This document shows positions 22,639-31,700 of a DNA stretch of 64,000 nt, piece by piece (the stretch's first letter is position 1; each line of letters starts with the position of its first letter). This stretch comes from Lapillicoccus jejuensis (GTDB taxonomy: Bacteria; Actinomycetota; Actinomycetes; Actinomycetales; Dermatophilaceae). Made by a program: the position numbers and the translations under genes. The notes below the pieces were generated by a model. The model was not told where the DNA came from, did no database searches, and was given only the letters and a program-made list of their open reading frames with translations. The stretch spans positions 1,984,001 to 2,048,000 of the forward strand of contig NZ_VFMN01000001.1 of NCBI RefSeq assembly GCF_006715055.1. Reading direction: 5' to 3'.

Positions 22639-24549
22639 GTGCCGCACCTCATCCCCCACCGACCCGGAGGCCGGGCCCTGCTGTCGGCCGTCGCGGTGGC
22701 CCTCGCCGTCGCCCTCGCGGGCGTCGGCGGAGCCGGTACGGCGCACGCCGGGCCGCCGACCGGCTCCGAGGGTGTCCCCGTCACCCGCTCGGACGCCCAG
22801 GCCGCCGCCGACGTGCTCATGACGTCGTACGACCCGGTCAAGGCGTGGTTCCCCTCGAGCTGGTGGAACTCGGCCGTCGCGCTGCAGACCGTGGGTGACT
22901 ACATGCAGCGCACGGGCGACCGGCGCTACCTGCCCGAGCTGGAGAGGACGTTCACCCAGGACCAGGGTGCCTTCCCGGCTGGATACCTCTCAGGAGACCC
23001 CCTCCTGGGCAACTTCACCAGCCGCGCCATCGACGACACCGAGTGGTGGGGGCTGACCTGGCTCGAGGCCTACGACCTGACCCACGAGCAGAAGTACCTC
23101 GACATGGCCGTGACCATCGCCGAGTACGTCGAGGGCTACTGGGACGACAGCACGTGCGGCGGCGGCGTCTGGTGGGACGCCGAGCGGACGTACAAGAACG
23201 CCGTGACCAACGGGCTGTGGGTGCGCCTCACGGCCGAGCTGCACAACCGGCTGCCGGGCGACGCCCGCTGGCTCGACCGCGCCACCCAGGCCTTCGACTG
23301 GTACGTCGGCTCCGGGCTGGTCGACGCCGCCGGCCTCGTGAACGACGGACTGACAACCGACTGCCGCAACAACGGGTCGACGGTCTGGAGCTACAACCAG
23401 GGCCTCGGGATCGGGGGTGCGCTCGAGGTCTACCGGGCGACCCACGACCCGGCCGCGCTGGCCTTCGCCCGTCGCCTCGCCGACGCCGCGCAGGCCCGGC
23501 CGGAGCTGGTGACCGACGGGGTGCTCACGGAGTCCTGCGACCCGGTCGGGCGCTCCTGCGACGACAACCAGAAGCAGTTCAAGGGCGTCTTCATGCGGTA
23601 CTGGACCGACCTGGTCGACACGACGGGCGACGCGACGTACGCCGCCTTCGCGCAGCGCCAGGCGGTCTCGGTCGTCACCACCGACCGCGACGTCGTCGGA
23701 CGGCTCGGCCAGCGCTGGGCCGGTGCCGGCACCGCGGACTCGCCCAACGTGCGCGACTGGCGCACCCAGGCCTCGGCGCTCAGCGCCGTGCTGTCCGCCC
23801 TGCCCGCCACCGGTGGAGCCCGGCGCTCGCTCAGCGCCGCCCTCGCGCCGACCTCCGCCGTCGTCATGCCCTCGGCCACGGCGAGCGGCCGTCAGGACCT
23901 CACGCTCACCGTCGTCGGCACCCGGCCCGCCGCGACGGCGGTGCGGCTGCGTCCGGTCGCGCCCGACGGGTGGACCGTGCGGGTGCGCCAGCAGGTGACC
24001 CTGCGCCCGGGCGGGTCGACGACGCAGCAGTCCGTGCCCGCCGTCGTGACCGTGCCGGCCGGCATGCCGGACGGGACCTACGACGTGGGGGTCCGGGCCG
24101 CCGCGGGGGCCCTCGCCTGGACGGCGACGGCGCAGGTGGTGGTCGCCCGCACGGCGGACTTCGACACCGGGACGGCGGCGGAGGCGCCCTGGCTCGTCGA
24201 CCCGGACGGCTCGCAGAGCAACGGCGTCGGCAACCGGTTCGCGGACGGGACGGCCCACTTCACCTACCGGTTCCCGCTGCCGTCGGACACCCGGGCGGCC
24301 ACGGTCGTCCTCACGGTGGACAACGAGTACGCGGTGGACGTCAGCCACGACGGCGTGACCTGGACGAGCGCGGCCCGCGAGTCGCAGCGGGTGACCGACG
24401 GCTCCAACCGCACCGACCTGCGCGTCGACCTGGCCCCGGTCCTGCCGAGCAGCGGGGCCGACCGCACCGTCTACGTGCGGGTCTCGGACGCGTTCCCCGA
24501 GGACGGGTGGGGCGGGCGCGTGTCCCACGTCGCGCTCGACCTGGGCTGA
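22639..24549 (+). CDS. Secreted glycoside hydrolase family 76 (alpha-1,6-mannanase-like)
   Basis: A 636-residue exported enzyme from GTG 22639 (GGAG upstream) with a signal peptide (about 1-38). The catalytic (alpha/alpha)6 domain shows AWFPSSWWNSAVALQ, the paired catalytic aspartates in RAIDDTEWWGLTW, GGVWWD and VWSYNQGLGIGGAL, all GH76 hallmarks of endo-alpha-1,6-mannanases acting on fungal or mycobacterial-type mannan. The C-terminal part (about 400-636) is made of beta-sandwich domains, probably for binding. It lies beside other exported proteins. Confidence 0.85.
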   Translation: MPHLIPHRPGGRALLSAVAVALAVALAGVGGAGTAHAGPPTGSEGVPVTRSDAQAAADVLMTSYDPVKAWFPSSWWNSAVALQTVGDYMQRTGDRRYLPELERTFTQDQGAFPAGYLSGDPLLGNFTSRAIDDTEWWGLTWLEAYDLTHEQKYLDMAVTIAEYVEGYWDDSTCGGGVWWDAERTYKNAVTNGLWVRLTAELHNRLPGDARWLDRATQAFDWYVGSGLVDAAGLVNDGLTTDCRNNGSTVWSYNQGLGIGGALEVYRATHDPAALAFARRLADAAQARPELVTDGVLTESCDPVGRSCDDNQKQFKGVFMRYWTDLVDTTGDATYAAFAQRQAVSVVTTDRDVVGRLGQRWAGAGTADSPNVRDWRTQASALSAVLSALPATGGARRSLSAALAPTSAVVMPSATASGRQDLTLTVVGTRPAATAVRLRPVAPDGWTVRVRQQVTLRPGGSTTQQSVPAVVTVPAGMPDGTYDVGVRAAAGALAWTATAQVVVARTADFDTGTAAEAPWLVDPDGSQSNGVGNRFADGTAHFTYRFPLPSDTRAATVVLTVDNEYAVDVSHDGVTWTSAARESQRVTDGSNRTDLRVDLAPVLPSSGADRTVYVRVSDAFPEDGWGGRVSHVALDLG

Positions 24550-24561
24550 GCCCGGACGGCG

Positions 24562-24594
24562 GACGGGCGGGTGGGGGAGACCCACCCGCCCGTC
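24562..24594. terminator. Bidirectional hairpin terminator between convergent genes
   Basis: GACGGGCGGGTGGG and CCCACCCGCCCGTC form a perfect 14-bp stem with a 5-nt loop, midway between the GH76 gene and the S53 protease gene, which converge. Confidence 0.75.
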
Positions 24595-24638
24595 GCGCTC
24601 AGCCGGCGGCCGCGCCGCCGGGGTCGATCAGTGCCGCG

Positions 24639-26015
24639 TCACTGCTTGTTCGACGCGGCCAGCGACAGCGCGAGCGCGTCGACGACCGGCGAGCCCAGGC
24701 CGCTGGCGGCGTCCCAGCCGGTGCCGGCGGTGAACCCGCCCAGACCGAAGTCGCCGTTCTGGCCCTTGGTGATGTCGTGGAACGCGCCGGGCATCGTCCG
24801 GGCCGTCTTGTACAGCGCCGGGTTGATGAAGCCGAGCGAGCCCTTGTTGAGCTGGGCGATGTCGGCGGTGATGCCCGCCATCTGCGGGCTGCCCGAGCTG
24901 GTGCCGCCGAAGATGTAGAAGCTGCCCTGCAGCGCGACGATGACGCCGCCGTCGATGGCGGCGTCGTACGAGACGTCCGGCACGCCGCGGCTCGGCAGCG
25001 AGCCCACCGACTGCTGCCAGTACGGCGTCGCGTACGTGGTGCTGAAACCGCCACCACCGGAGGTCCGGTAGCCGTAGGTCTTCTCCTCGTTCCAGACGAC
25101 CTCGCGCTGGTAGGCGCCGGTCACCGGGTTGGCGAAGAGCTGGGTCCCGCCGACCGAGGTGACGAACGGGTCGCTCGCCGGGGTCGAGGCGGCGATCATG
25201 TTGCCCTTGCCGTCGCAGGTCGGCTCGGTCGAGCCGGAGTCGCCGGCCGACGCGAAGACCGTGATGCCCTGGCGGCGGGCCTTGTCGAGGATGGTGTGCT
25301 GGGCGGCCAGGGTGGTCCCGGGCTGCTGGGTGCCGTCCGCGTTGACGCCGTAGCAGGCCTCGGCCTCGCCGAAGCTCATCGACATCGTGTCGCCGAGCTT
25401 GTGGTCGACCGCGTACCGGATCGCGCTCTGCAGGTCGCTGTCGTTGCTCGTCTTCGCGAGCACGAGCACGATCTTCGCGTCGGGCGCCATCGCGTGCGAC
25501 CACTCGACGTCGAGGTTGATCTCGCCGGCCCAGCCCTGCTGGGTGGCGTCGTTCGGGTCGAACGGCGTGAGCCCGTCGGGGGCGACGATCTGCAGCGGCG
25601 CGTCCGGCAGGCCCCAGACATTGTCGAACGCGGCGAGGTCGTCGCGCAGGGTCGGGCTCTGGTACGCGTCGACGATGACGACGGTGCGGCCCTTGCCGCC
25701 GTAGCCGGCGCCGATGAGCTTGTCGGTGCCGTACGCCGTGCGCATCTGGCTGGGGCCGTAGCACCGCGGGCTGGCCGTCGTCGACTGGCACTTGAAGACG
25801 ACGCTCGACGGGGTGGCGCTCTTGGCCATGGCGCTGACGTCGGGCGACGGCACCTTGACCTTGGGGGGGCCGACGACGGAGCTGGGGGTCATGTGCCCCG
25901 AGGAGCCGGCGGGGGCGGCCGCGGTGGCGGCACCGGTACCGGCGGCGGTGGCCGCGGCGACGAGCGCGGCGGTGGCGACGGCCACGGCGCCGTACCGAAG
26001 GGTGGATCGAGTCAC
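24639..26015 (-). CDS. Secreted S53-family peptidase (sedolisin)
   Basis: A 458-residue exported acid-type serine peptidase. GTG 26015 follows GAGGGAAGG; the signal peptide is AVAVATAALVAAATAAGTGAA-like (about 8-35). The sedolisin triad is visible: Glu and Asp in EINLDVEWSHAMAPDA, Ser in GGTSSGSPQMAG, with the oxyanion Asp in ASAGDSGS. The prodomain is very short compared with typical pro-kumamolisins, so the enzyme may fold without a long propeptide or the prosegment is atypical. It degrades extracellular protein. Confidence 0.88.
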   Translation of the reverse strand: MTRSTLRYGAVAVATAALVAAATAAGTGAATAAAPAGSSGHMTPSSVVGPPKVKVPSPDVSAMAKSATPSSVVFKCQSTTASPRCYGPSQMRTAYGTDKLIGAGYGGKGRTVVIVDAYQSPTLRDDLAAFDNVWGLPDAPLQIVAPDGLTPFDPNDATQQGWAGEINLDVEWSHAMAPDAKIVLVLAKTSNDSDLQSAIRYAVDHKLGDTMSMSFGEAEACYGVNADGTQQPGTTLAAQHTILDKARRQGITVFASAGDSGSTEPTCDGKGNMIAASTPASDPFVTSVGGTQLFANPVTGAYQREVVWNEEKTYGYRTSGGGGFSTTYATPYWQQSVGSLPSRGVPDVSYDAAIDGGVIVALQGSFYIFGGTSSGSPQMAGITADIAQLNKGSLGFINPALYKTARTMPGAFHDITKGQNGDFGLGGFTAGTGWDAASGLGSPVVDALALSLAASNKQ

Positions 26016-26210
26016 GTGGGTGGAACCTTCCCTCGACTCAGGGCGGCTCCACGTCGAATGACCTGCAGCGTCCCCTGGCGACAGCGGTCTACCAGAAACA
26101 CCTCGGGTCCCGACAGGTTGTTCTGAGAAACCGTCCGGATTGCGGCAAACGTACGGCGGGCCGGGCCGCCCCTGCTGGACCCCGGCCCGCCGTACGGCTC
26201 GTGGGACCGC

Positions 26211-26957
26211 TCAGACGCCCGTCGTCGAGGCGATCCAGCTGCGGCTGCCGGTGAGGTTGGCGTAGTTGGACCGGGCGTTGATGTCCGCGCCCGGGTCGGC
26301 CACGTCACCGGTCGAGCAGACCCCGACGATCTTGCCGCCGATGACGAGCGGACCACCGGAGTCGCCGTGGTTCGAGGCACCGTCGATGCCCTCGACGTGG
26401 ATGGCGCGCCCCCCGTAGGCGTCGGTGCTCGAGCCGAGCACGTCGACCGTGGCCTTGTAGAGGTGGTCGGACTGGGCGCCGTTGGCGCGCGCGCCGTAGC
26501 CGTAGATCGTCCCGGAGTCGGCCGTCGACGGCGAGTAGGAGCTCGCCAGCTGGCCGTAGGAGCTGACCGACTTCGGGGACGAGAGGTGCACCAGACCCAC
26601 GTCACCGTACGGCGAGTTGTAGACCGCGTCGGCGGCGACGGGCGTGCCCGGGTTCGTCGTCGAGTTGCTGTAGTAGACGTCCATCCACTGGTCGCCGTCG
26701 GTGCAGTGCTGGGCGGTGAGCACCCACTCGCTCGAGATGGCCTCGCCGGTGCAGCCGTAGGTGCCGCCGTTCTGCGAGAAGACGAGCTGCACGATGTACG
26801 GCGACGTCGCGTAGGTGCCGCCGATGATGTTCGGCGTCGTCGTGCTCGACGTGGTGCTCGGGATCGGGTGCTCGGCCGCGGTCGCGGCGGAGGCGCCGGA
26901 GGCCGCCAGGGTGAGGGCGGCGAGGGTGCCGAACAGAGCGCGGGTCGGGGTCTTCAT
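26211..26957 (-). CDS. Secreted trypsin-like serine protease (S1 family)
   Basis: A 248-residue exported protease; ATG 26957 follows AGGACATC. Signal peptide about 1-28 (ALFGTLAALTLAASGASAATA). The catalytic triad is complete: His in VLTAQHCT, Asp in YGDVGLVHL and Ser in NHGDSGGPLV. The mature start IIGG at about 44 implies a short activation peptide. It is encoded 195 bp downstream of the S53 gene start on the same strand; the intervening gap shows no promoter that I can name. Confidence 0.88.
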   Translation of the reverse strand: MKTPTRALFGTLAALTLAASGASAATAAEHPIPSTTSSTTTPNIIGGTYATSPYIVQLVFSQNGGTYGCTGEAISSEWVLTAQHCTDGDQWMDVYYSNSTTNPGTPVAADAVYNSPYGDVGLVHLSSPKSVSSYGQLASSYSPSTADSGTIYGYGARANGAQSDHLYKATVDVLGSSTDAYGGRAIHVEGIDGASNHGDSGGPLVIGGKIVGVCSTGDVADPGADINARSNYANLTGSRSWIASTTGV

Positions 26958-27177
26958 CAGTGGATGTCCTTGTCGGTCAACGGTGTCGGGGACGGTCGGC
27001 CGTCGCTGCGCCGGTCGGTGGACCGGGGTGACGGCGGTGCCAGGGAAGCCCGGCACCAGGGCCGGCGCAAACGCTGGTGACCCGCTCCTGACGATGTTGA
27101 CCGAGTCCTGACCGAATGCTGGGACGGCGGTGAGGACGGCCCGGGGGGCTCGTGACGCGGCGCCGTACGGTGGCCCC

Positions 27178-27939
27178 GTGCCGGAGCGCAACCGCGTCAC
27201 TCCCCTGGGGGAGGTCGTCGCCGTGCCCCTGCGCGGGGCCTGGACCGGCAACCGGGGCGTCGTCCACGGCGGTGCCTCCGGGCGCGAGATCGTGCGCAGC
27301 CACACCACGACGGCGTGGATCGTCTGCGCCCTCGAGTACCGCGGGTGGGTGGCGCCGCGCTGGGCGCCGGGACGGTGGACGGCGCTGTTCTTCCACGACG
27401 AGGCGGTGGCGCTCGCCGCGGGCCACCGGCCCTGCGCGCTGTGCCGACGCCCCGCCTTCACCGCCTTCCGCGACGCCGTGCGCGCGGCGACCGGCCGCAC
27501 CGGTCTGCGGGCCCCGGAGCTGGACCGGGTGCTGCACGCCGAGCGCCTCGGCCCCGGACGGGGGCCGCGGGCGGGGCGCACGCACCGGGCCGACTGGGCG
27601 GGGCTCCCCGACGGCGTCGTCGTCCTCGACGGGGGAGGTCCCCGGCTCGTCCTCGAAGACCGGACCGTCGCGTGGACCGCGCAGGGGTACGGCGCCGCCC
27701 TCCCGCGGCCGGCGGCCGGGCCCGTCGTCGTCGTCACGCCACCGACGACCGTGGCCGCCCTGCGGCACGGGTACCGCGTGCAGGTCGATCCCTGCGCGCT
27801 GTCCGCGGTGGGCCGGGCCGTGGACGGGGGCGACCCTGACCCGGCTCCGGGACGGACGGCCGTGCCGACCCCGACGTCGGGAGGAGTCCCGGGAGGGGTC
27901 GGGGTCCGGTCAGGGGCCGGTCAGGGAGGCACCCACTGA
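27178..27939 (+). CDS. Conserved actinobacterial hypothetical protein
   Basis: A 253-residue protein. GTG 27178 is chosen because conserved-looking sequence (PERNRVTPLGEVVAVPLRG) begins there. Other landmarks are WTGNRGVVHGG, TAWIVCALEYRGW and FFHDEAVALAAGHRPCALCRRPAF, with a Cys pair that could bind metal. I recognise the pattern as a recurring actinobacterial protein without a known function. The glycine/proline-rich C-terminus (about 205-253) is probably disordered. It is separated by 33 bp from the PspC gene. Confidence 0.6.
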   Translation: MPERNRVTPLGEVVAVPLRGAWTGNRGVVHGGASGREIVRSHTTTAWIVCALEYRGWVAPRWAPGRWTALFFHDEAVALAAGHRPCALCRRPAFTAFRDAVRAATGRTGLRAPELDRVLHAERLGPGRGPRAGRTHRADWAGLPDGVVVLDGGGPRLVLEDRTVAWTAQGYGAALPRPAAGPVVVVTPPTTVAALRHGYRVQVDPCALSAVGRAVDGGDPDPAPGRTAVPTPTSGGVPGGVGVRSGAGQGGTH

Positions 27940-27972
27940 CCCCTCGGGCGCGACCGGAGCACGCTCGACGAC

Positions 27973-28647
27973 ATGACCACCACACCCACTCCCGTCCCTC
28001 CGTCCTCCACCACCCCGGCCCTCGACCGGTTCTTCGACACGCTGCGTCGCAGCCCCGTCCGGCGCAGCCGGGAGCGCGTCCTCGCCGGCGTGTGCTCGGG
28101 CGTCGCCGAGCGGCTCGGCGTCTCGACCGCGATCGTGCGGGTCGTCGCCGTCGTGGCGGCGCTGCTGCTCCCGGTCGTCGCGCTCTACCTCGCCGCCTGG
28201 CTGCTGCTGCCCGACGCCGACGGCCGCGTCCGCCTCGAGGGCGCGGTCCGCCGGGGCGAGGCGTCGTCCATCGTCCTGCTCGTCCTCACCCTCCTGGCCG
28301 TGCTTCCCGACGCCGGGGCCCGCAGCCACGTGCCCTTCGGCCTCGCGGTCGTCGCGGCCCTCGTCGTGGGCGCCTTCGTCCTGGGCAACCGCCGCCGGCG
28401 CTCGGACCAGGCCGGGACGGGCGCGCAGGGGTGGACCGCTCCGACCGGGCCGACCGGGCCGACCGGGCCGACCGGGCCGACCGGGCCGACCGGGCCGACC
28501 GGCCCGGCCCACCCGACCTCCCCGACCTACCCGACGTACCCGACGTACCCGACCTCCCCGACCTCCCCGGCCTCCTCGGCCTCCGCGGCGGGCGAGCAGG
28601 GCCCGGCGTCCGCGACCACCCCGACCTGGCCGCAGGACGGCCGCTGA
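27973..28647 (+). CDS. PspC-domain membrane protein with collagen-like tail
   Basis: A 224-residue protein. The PspC domain covers about 30-85: [30 protein letters not shown] and a following helix ending AAWLLLPD, as in phage-shock/stress membrane proteins. Two further helices ([14 protein letters not shown] and [17 protein letters not shown]) follow. The last 80 residues are low complexity: about seven GPT triplets, then [16 protein letters not shown]. The tail is encoded by a 9-bp tandem repeat (28443-28505). Confidence 0.8.
   Translation: MTTTPTPVPPSSTTPALDRFFDTLRRSPVRRSRERVLAGVCSGVAERLGVSTAIVRVVAVVAALLLPVVALYLAAWLLLPDADGRVRLEGAVRRGEASSIVLLVLTLLAVLPDAGARSHVPFGLAVVAALVVGAFVLGNRRRRSDQAGTGAQGWTAPTGPTGPTGPTGPTGPTGPTGPAHPTSPTYPTYPTYPTSPTSPASSASAAGEQGPASATTPTWPQDGR
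28443..28505 (+). repeat. 9-bp in-frame tandem repeat, about seven copies
   Basis: GACCGGGCC is repeated six times exactly plus one imperfect copy and encodes the GPT tripeptides of the PspC protein tail. Copy-number change would lengthen or shorten the tail without a frameshift. Confidence 0.85.
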
Positions 28648-28732
28648 GGGTGAGCGAGCTCGACGGGTGAGGTGACGACGACGGGGACCCCGCCGCGCCC
28701 CACCTCGGGTGCTCGGACCCCCGCGTCGATGG

Positions 28733-28760
28733 CGGCCCACCGGCCTCGGTCGGTGGGCCG
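28733..28760. terminator. Hairpin between convergent PspC and eccC genes
   Basis: CGGCCCACCG and CGGTGGGCCG form a perfect 10-bp stem with an 8-nt loop, 20 bp from the eccC stop. Likely acts on both converging transcripts. Confidence 0.6.
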
Positions 28761-28779
28761 TCGGCGTGCCCGCAGGTCG

Positions 28780-31700
28780 TCAGGCGAGGGCGTCCGCGAC
28801 GGCGACCTGGAGCTCGGTCACGCCCGACCGCCGGGTGAGCCGGCCGCGCCCGACGACGGCCGCCGGCCGGGTGGCGGTGGCGAGCGAGCCGGCCGGGGAC
28901 CGGCCGTCGCCGGGTCCGCCGGGTCCGCCGAGGAGCAGGACGGGCTGGTCGAGGTCGTCGAGGGCGGTGACGACGGGATGCGGCCGACGGGACAGCCCCG
29001 CCGACCGTCGCGCGAGCAGGACGTGCAGGCCGACGTCCCGGGCATGGGGGAGCAGGGGCACGAGCGGCTCGAAGGCTGCCCCCGGCAGCAGGTCGGCGTC
29101 GTCCACGACGAGGAAGGCCGCGGCGCCGCTCCACCAGGAGCGGTCGCGCAGCTGGGCCGCGGTGACGCCGGGGCCGGGCAGTCGCTCCCGCAGCGCCGCC
29201 GCGAGCTCGCGCACGAGGCGGGCGGCGTCGTCGCCGGTCGAGGCGCGGTCGGCGCAGAGGTCGTCGTCCAGCTCGCCGAGCAGACCGCGGCGGGGGTCGA
29301 CGAGGAAGACCTGGGCCTGCGCCGGCCGGTGCCGCCTCGCGATCTCGCGCAAGAGCGTGCGCACCGTCGCGGTCCGACCGGCGCGGCTCTCGCCGAGGAC
29401 GAGCAGGTGGGGGTCCTGGGTGAGGTCCAGACCGACGGGGGACAACCCCGTGGAGTCGAGGCCGAGGAGCAGCTGCCGGTCCTCCGTGCCGAGCGCGGGG
29501 TGGCGCCGGACCTCGTCGAGGCGGACGAGCGAGGGGAGCACGCGCAGCCGGGTCGGCACCGGGCCGTCCCAGGCGTCGTGGACCGCGGCGACCAGTCCGG
29601 CCAGACCGTCGTCCGTGCACGGGCCGGGGTCGTCCGCGAGCTGGGGACGGGCCACGAGGGCGTGGTGGCCGCCGACGCTCAGAGCGCGACCCGGCCGGCC
29701 GAGGGGGACCCGAGCGGCCTGCCGACGGTCGACCTCGGAGTCGAGCGGGTCGCCGAGGCGCAGCTCGACGCGGGTGCCGAGGACGTCACGCAGCGCGGGC
29801 CGCAGGTCCGCCCAGCGGGTCGTCGCGAGCGCGAGGTGGACCCCGTGGCTGAGCCCGCGCTGGGCCAGCTCCGTCAGCACCGGCTCGAGCTCGGGGAAGT
29901 CGCTGCGCAGCGTGGCCCACTGGTCGACGACGAGCAGCACCTCCGCCCGGTCGTGGCCCGCCCCGGCCTCACGGGCGTCGGCGACGGCCCGCACCTCGGC
30001 CACGACCCGGCGGACGAGCTCCGGCTGGGCGCGGCCCGCGACCGCGGCCACGTGCGGCAGGTCCGCGAGCGGCGCCAGGGCCCCGCCCCCGAAGTCGAGG
30101 ACGTGCACCCGCAGCTCCTGCGGGGAGTGGGTGAGCGCCAGCGCCCCCACGAGCGTGGCCAGGGTCGTCGACCGTCCCGAGCGGGGCGCGCCGACGACGG
30201 CCACGTGGCCGGCCTCGCCGGAGAGGTCGGCCGTCAGGACGTCGTACCGCTGCTGGCGCGGGCGGTCGACCACCCCCAGCGGGACGGTGAGCCGACCCCT
30301 GGCGCGCCAGGAGGGCGAGGTCAGACCCTGCCCGTCCACGCGGGCGAGGTCCGGCAGCAGCGACCCGAGCGAGGGGGACCGGTCGGGTGGGGGCAGCCAC
30401 ACCGGGCGGGCTCGCGGGGACGAACCCCGCAGCCGGTCGACGACGACCTCGAGCACGGAGGGACCGGTCCCCGCGGCCGGCCCCTGCCGTCCGGCCCCGA
30501 CGACCGTCGGCTCGGGGGAGGTGCCCGGCTCCAGCGGGTGCAGACGGAACGGCCGGACCTCCGGACGGTCGGCGGGGGCGGCCGCCCGGGTCGGGGGCGG
30601 CGCGTCGGCCTGCATCCCCTGCAGGCGCCGGGACGCGCCGGCCGGCCCGGAGACGTACGTCGTCGTGAAGCGGACCGGTGCGTCCGGACCGGTGCGCAGG
30701 AACCCCACGCCCGGCGTGGTCGGCAGCTCGTGCGCCTGCGCGGTGCCGATGACGGCACGCGACTCCGTCGCCGAGAAGGTGCGCAGGGCGACGCGGTAGG
30801 ACAGGTGGCTGTCGAGCCCGCGCAGCCGGCCCTCCTCGAGACGCTGCGCGGCCAGCAGCAGGTGCAGGCCGAGGGAGCGGCCGACCCGACCGACGGTGAC
30901 GAACAGGTCGACGAGCTCGGGGCGGGCCGAGAGCAGCTCCGAGAACTCGTCGACGACCACGAGGAGGCTCGGCAGCGGGGGCAGGTCGGGGCGCCCGGCC
31001 AGGCGCGCCGCCTCGTACGCCTGCCGCGAGGCCAGGCCCCCGGCCGCGCCGAGCAGCTCCTGCCGGCGGTGCAGCTCCCCGTCCAGGGCGTCGCGCATCC
31101 GGTCGACGAGGCCGAGGTCGTCGGCGAGGTTGGTGATGACGGCCGACACGTGCGGCAGGTCGCGCAGCCCGGTGAAGGTGGCACCCCCCTTGAAGTCGAC
31201 GAGCAGCAGGTTGAGCCGATCGGGTCGGTGCGCGGTGACGAGCCCGAGCAGGAGGGTGCGCAGCAGCTCCGACTTGCCCGAGCCGGTCGCCCCGATGACG
31301 AGGCCGTGCGGTCCCGCACCGCCGAGGGCCGCCTCCTCGAGGTCCAGGACGACGTGCCGCCCGTCGGGGGAGCGGCCCAGCTCGACCTGGAGCCGCGGGT
31401 CGCCGGTCCGGTCGACGCACACCCGGGGACGGCCGTGGGCGTCGAGGTGCAGCAACCGCGCGAGGTCGTCCTCGGCCCGGGCGTCGGGGGGCTCGGCCTC
31501 CCAGGGCGGCACGCGGCGCGCCAGCGCGTCGGCGCACGTGAGGTCCAGTCCGTCCGCCACCGCCCGCTCCCGCACCCCCGAGGGGGTGACCAGCTCGACG
31601 ACGGTGACCGCTCCCGCCCGTGGTCCCGCGTCGGCGACCACGAGGACGGTCTCCTCCGCGGCGGTGCTCAGGTGGTCGACGGGTGGACGATGCGCTCCCG

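Noticed and set aside
23043-26126. 1027-codon open frame across the GH76 and S53 genes
   Set aside because: A frame shadow: the translation has no family features, and two well-defined secreted enzymes occupy the region in other frames.
26016-26210. Promoter or gene between the two protease genes
   Set aside because: No convincing hexamers, hairpin or frame could be found in these 195 bp.
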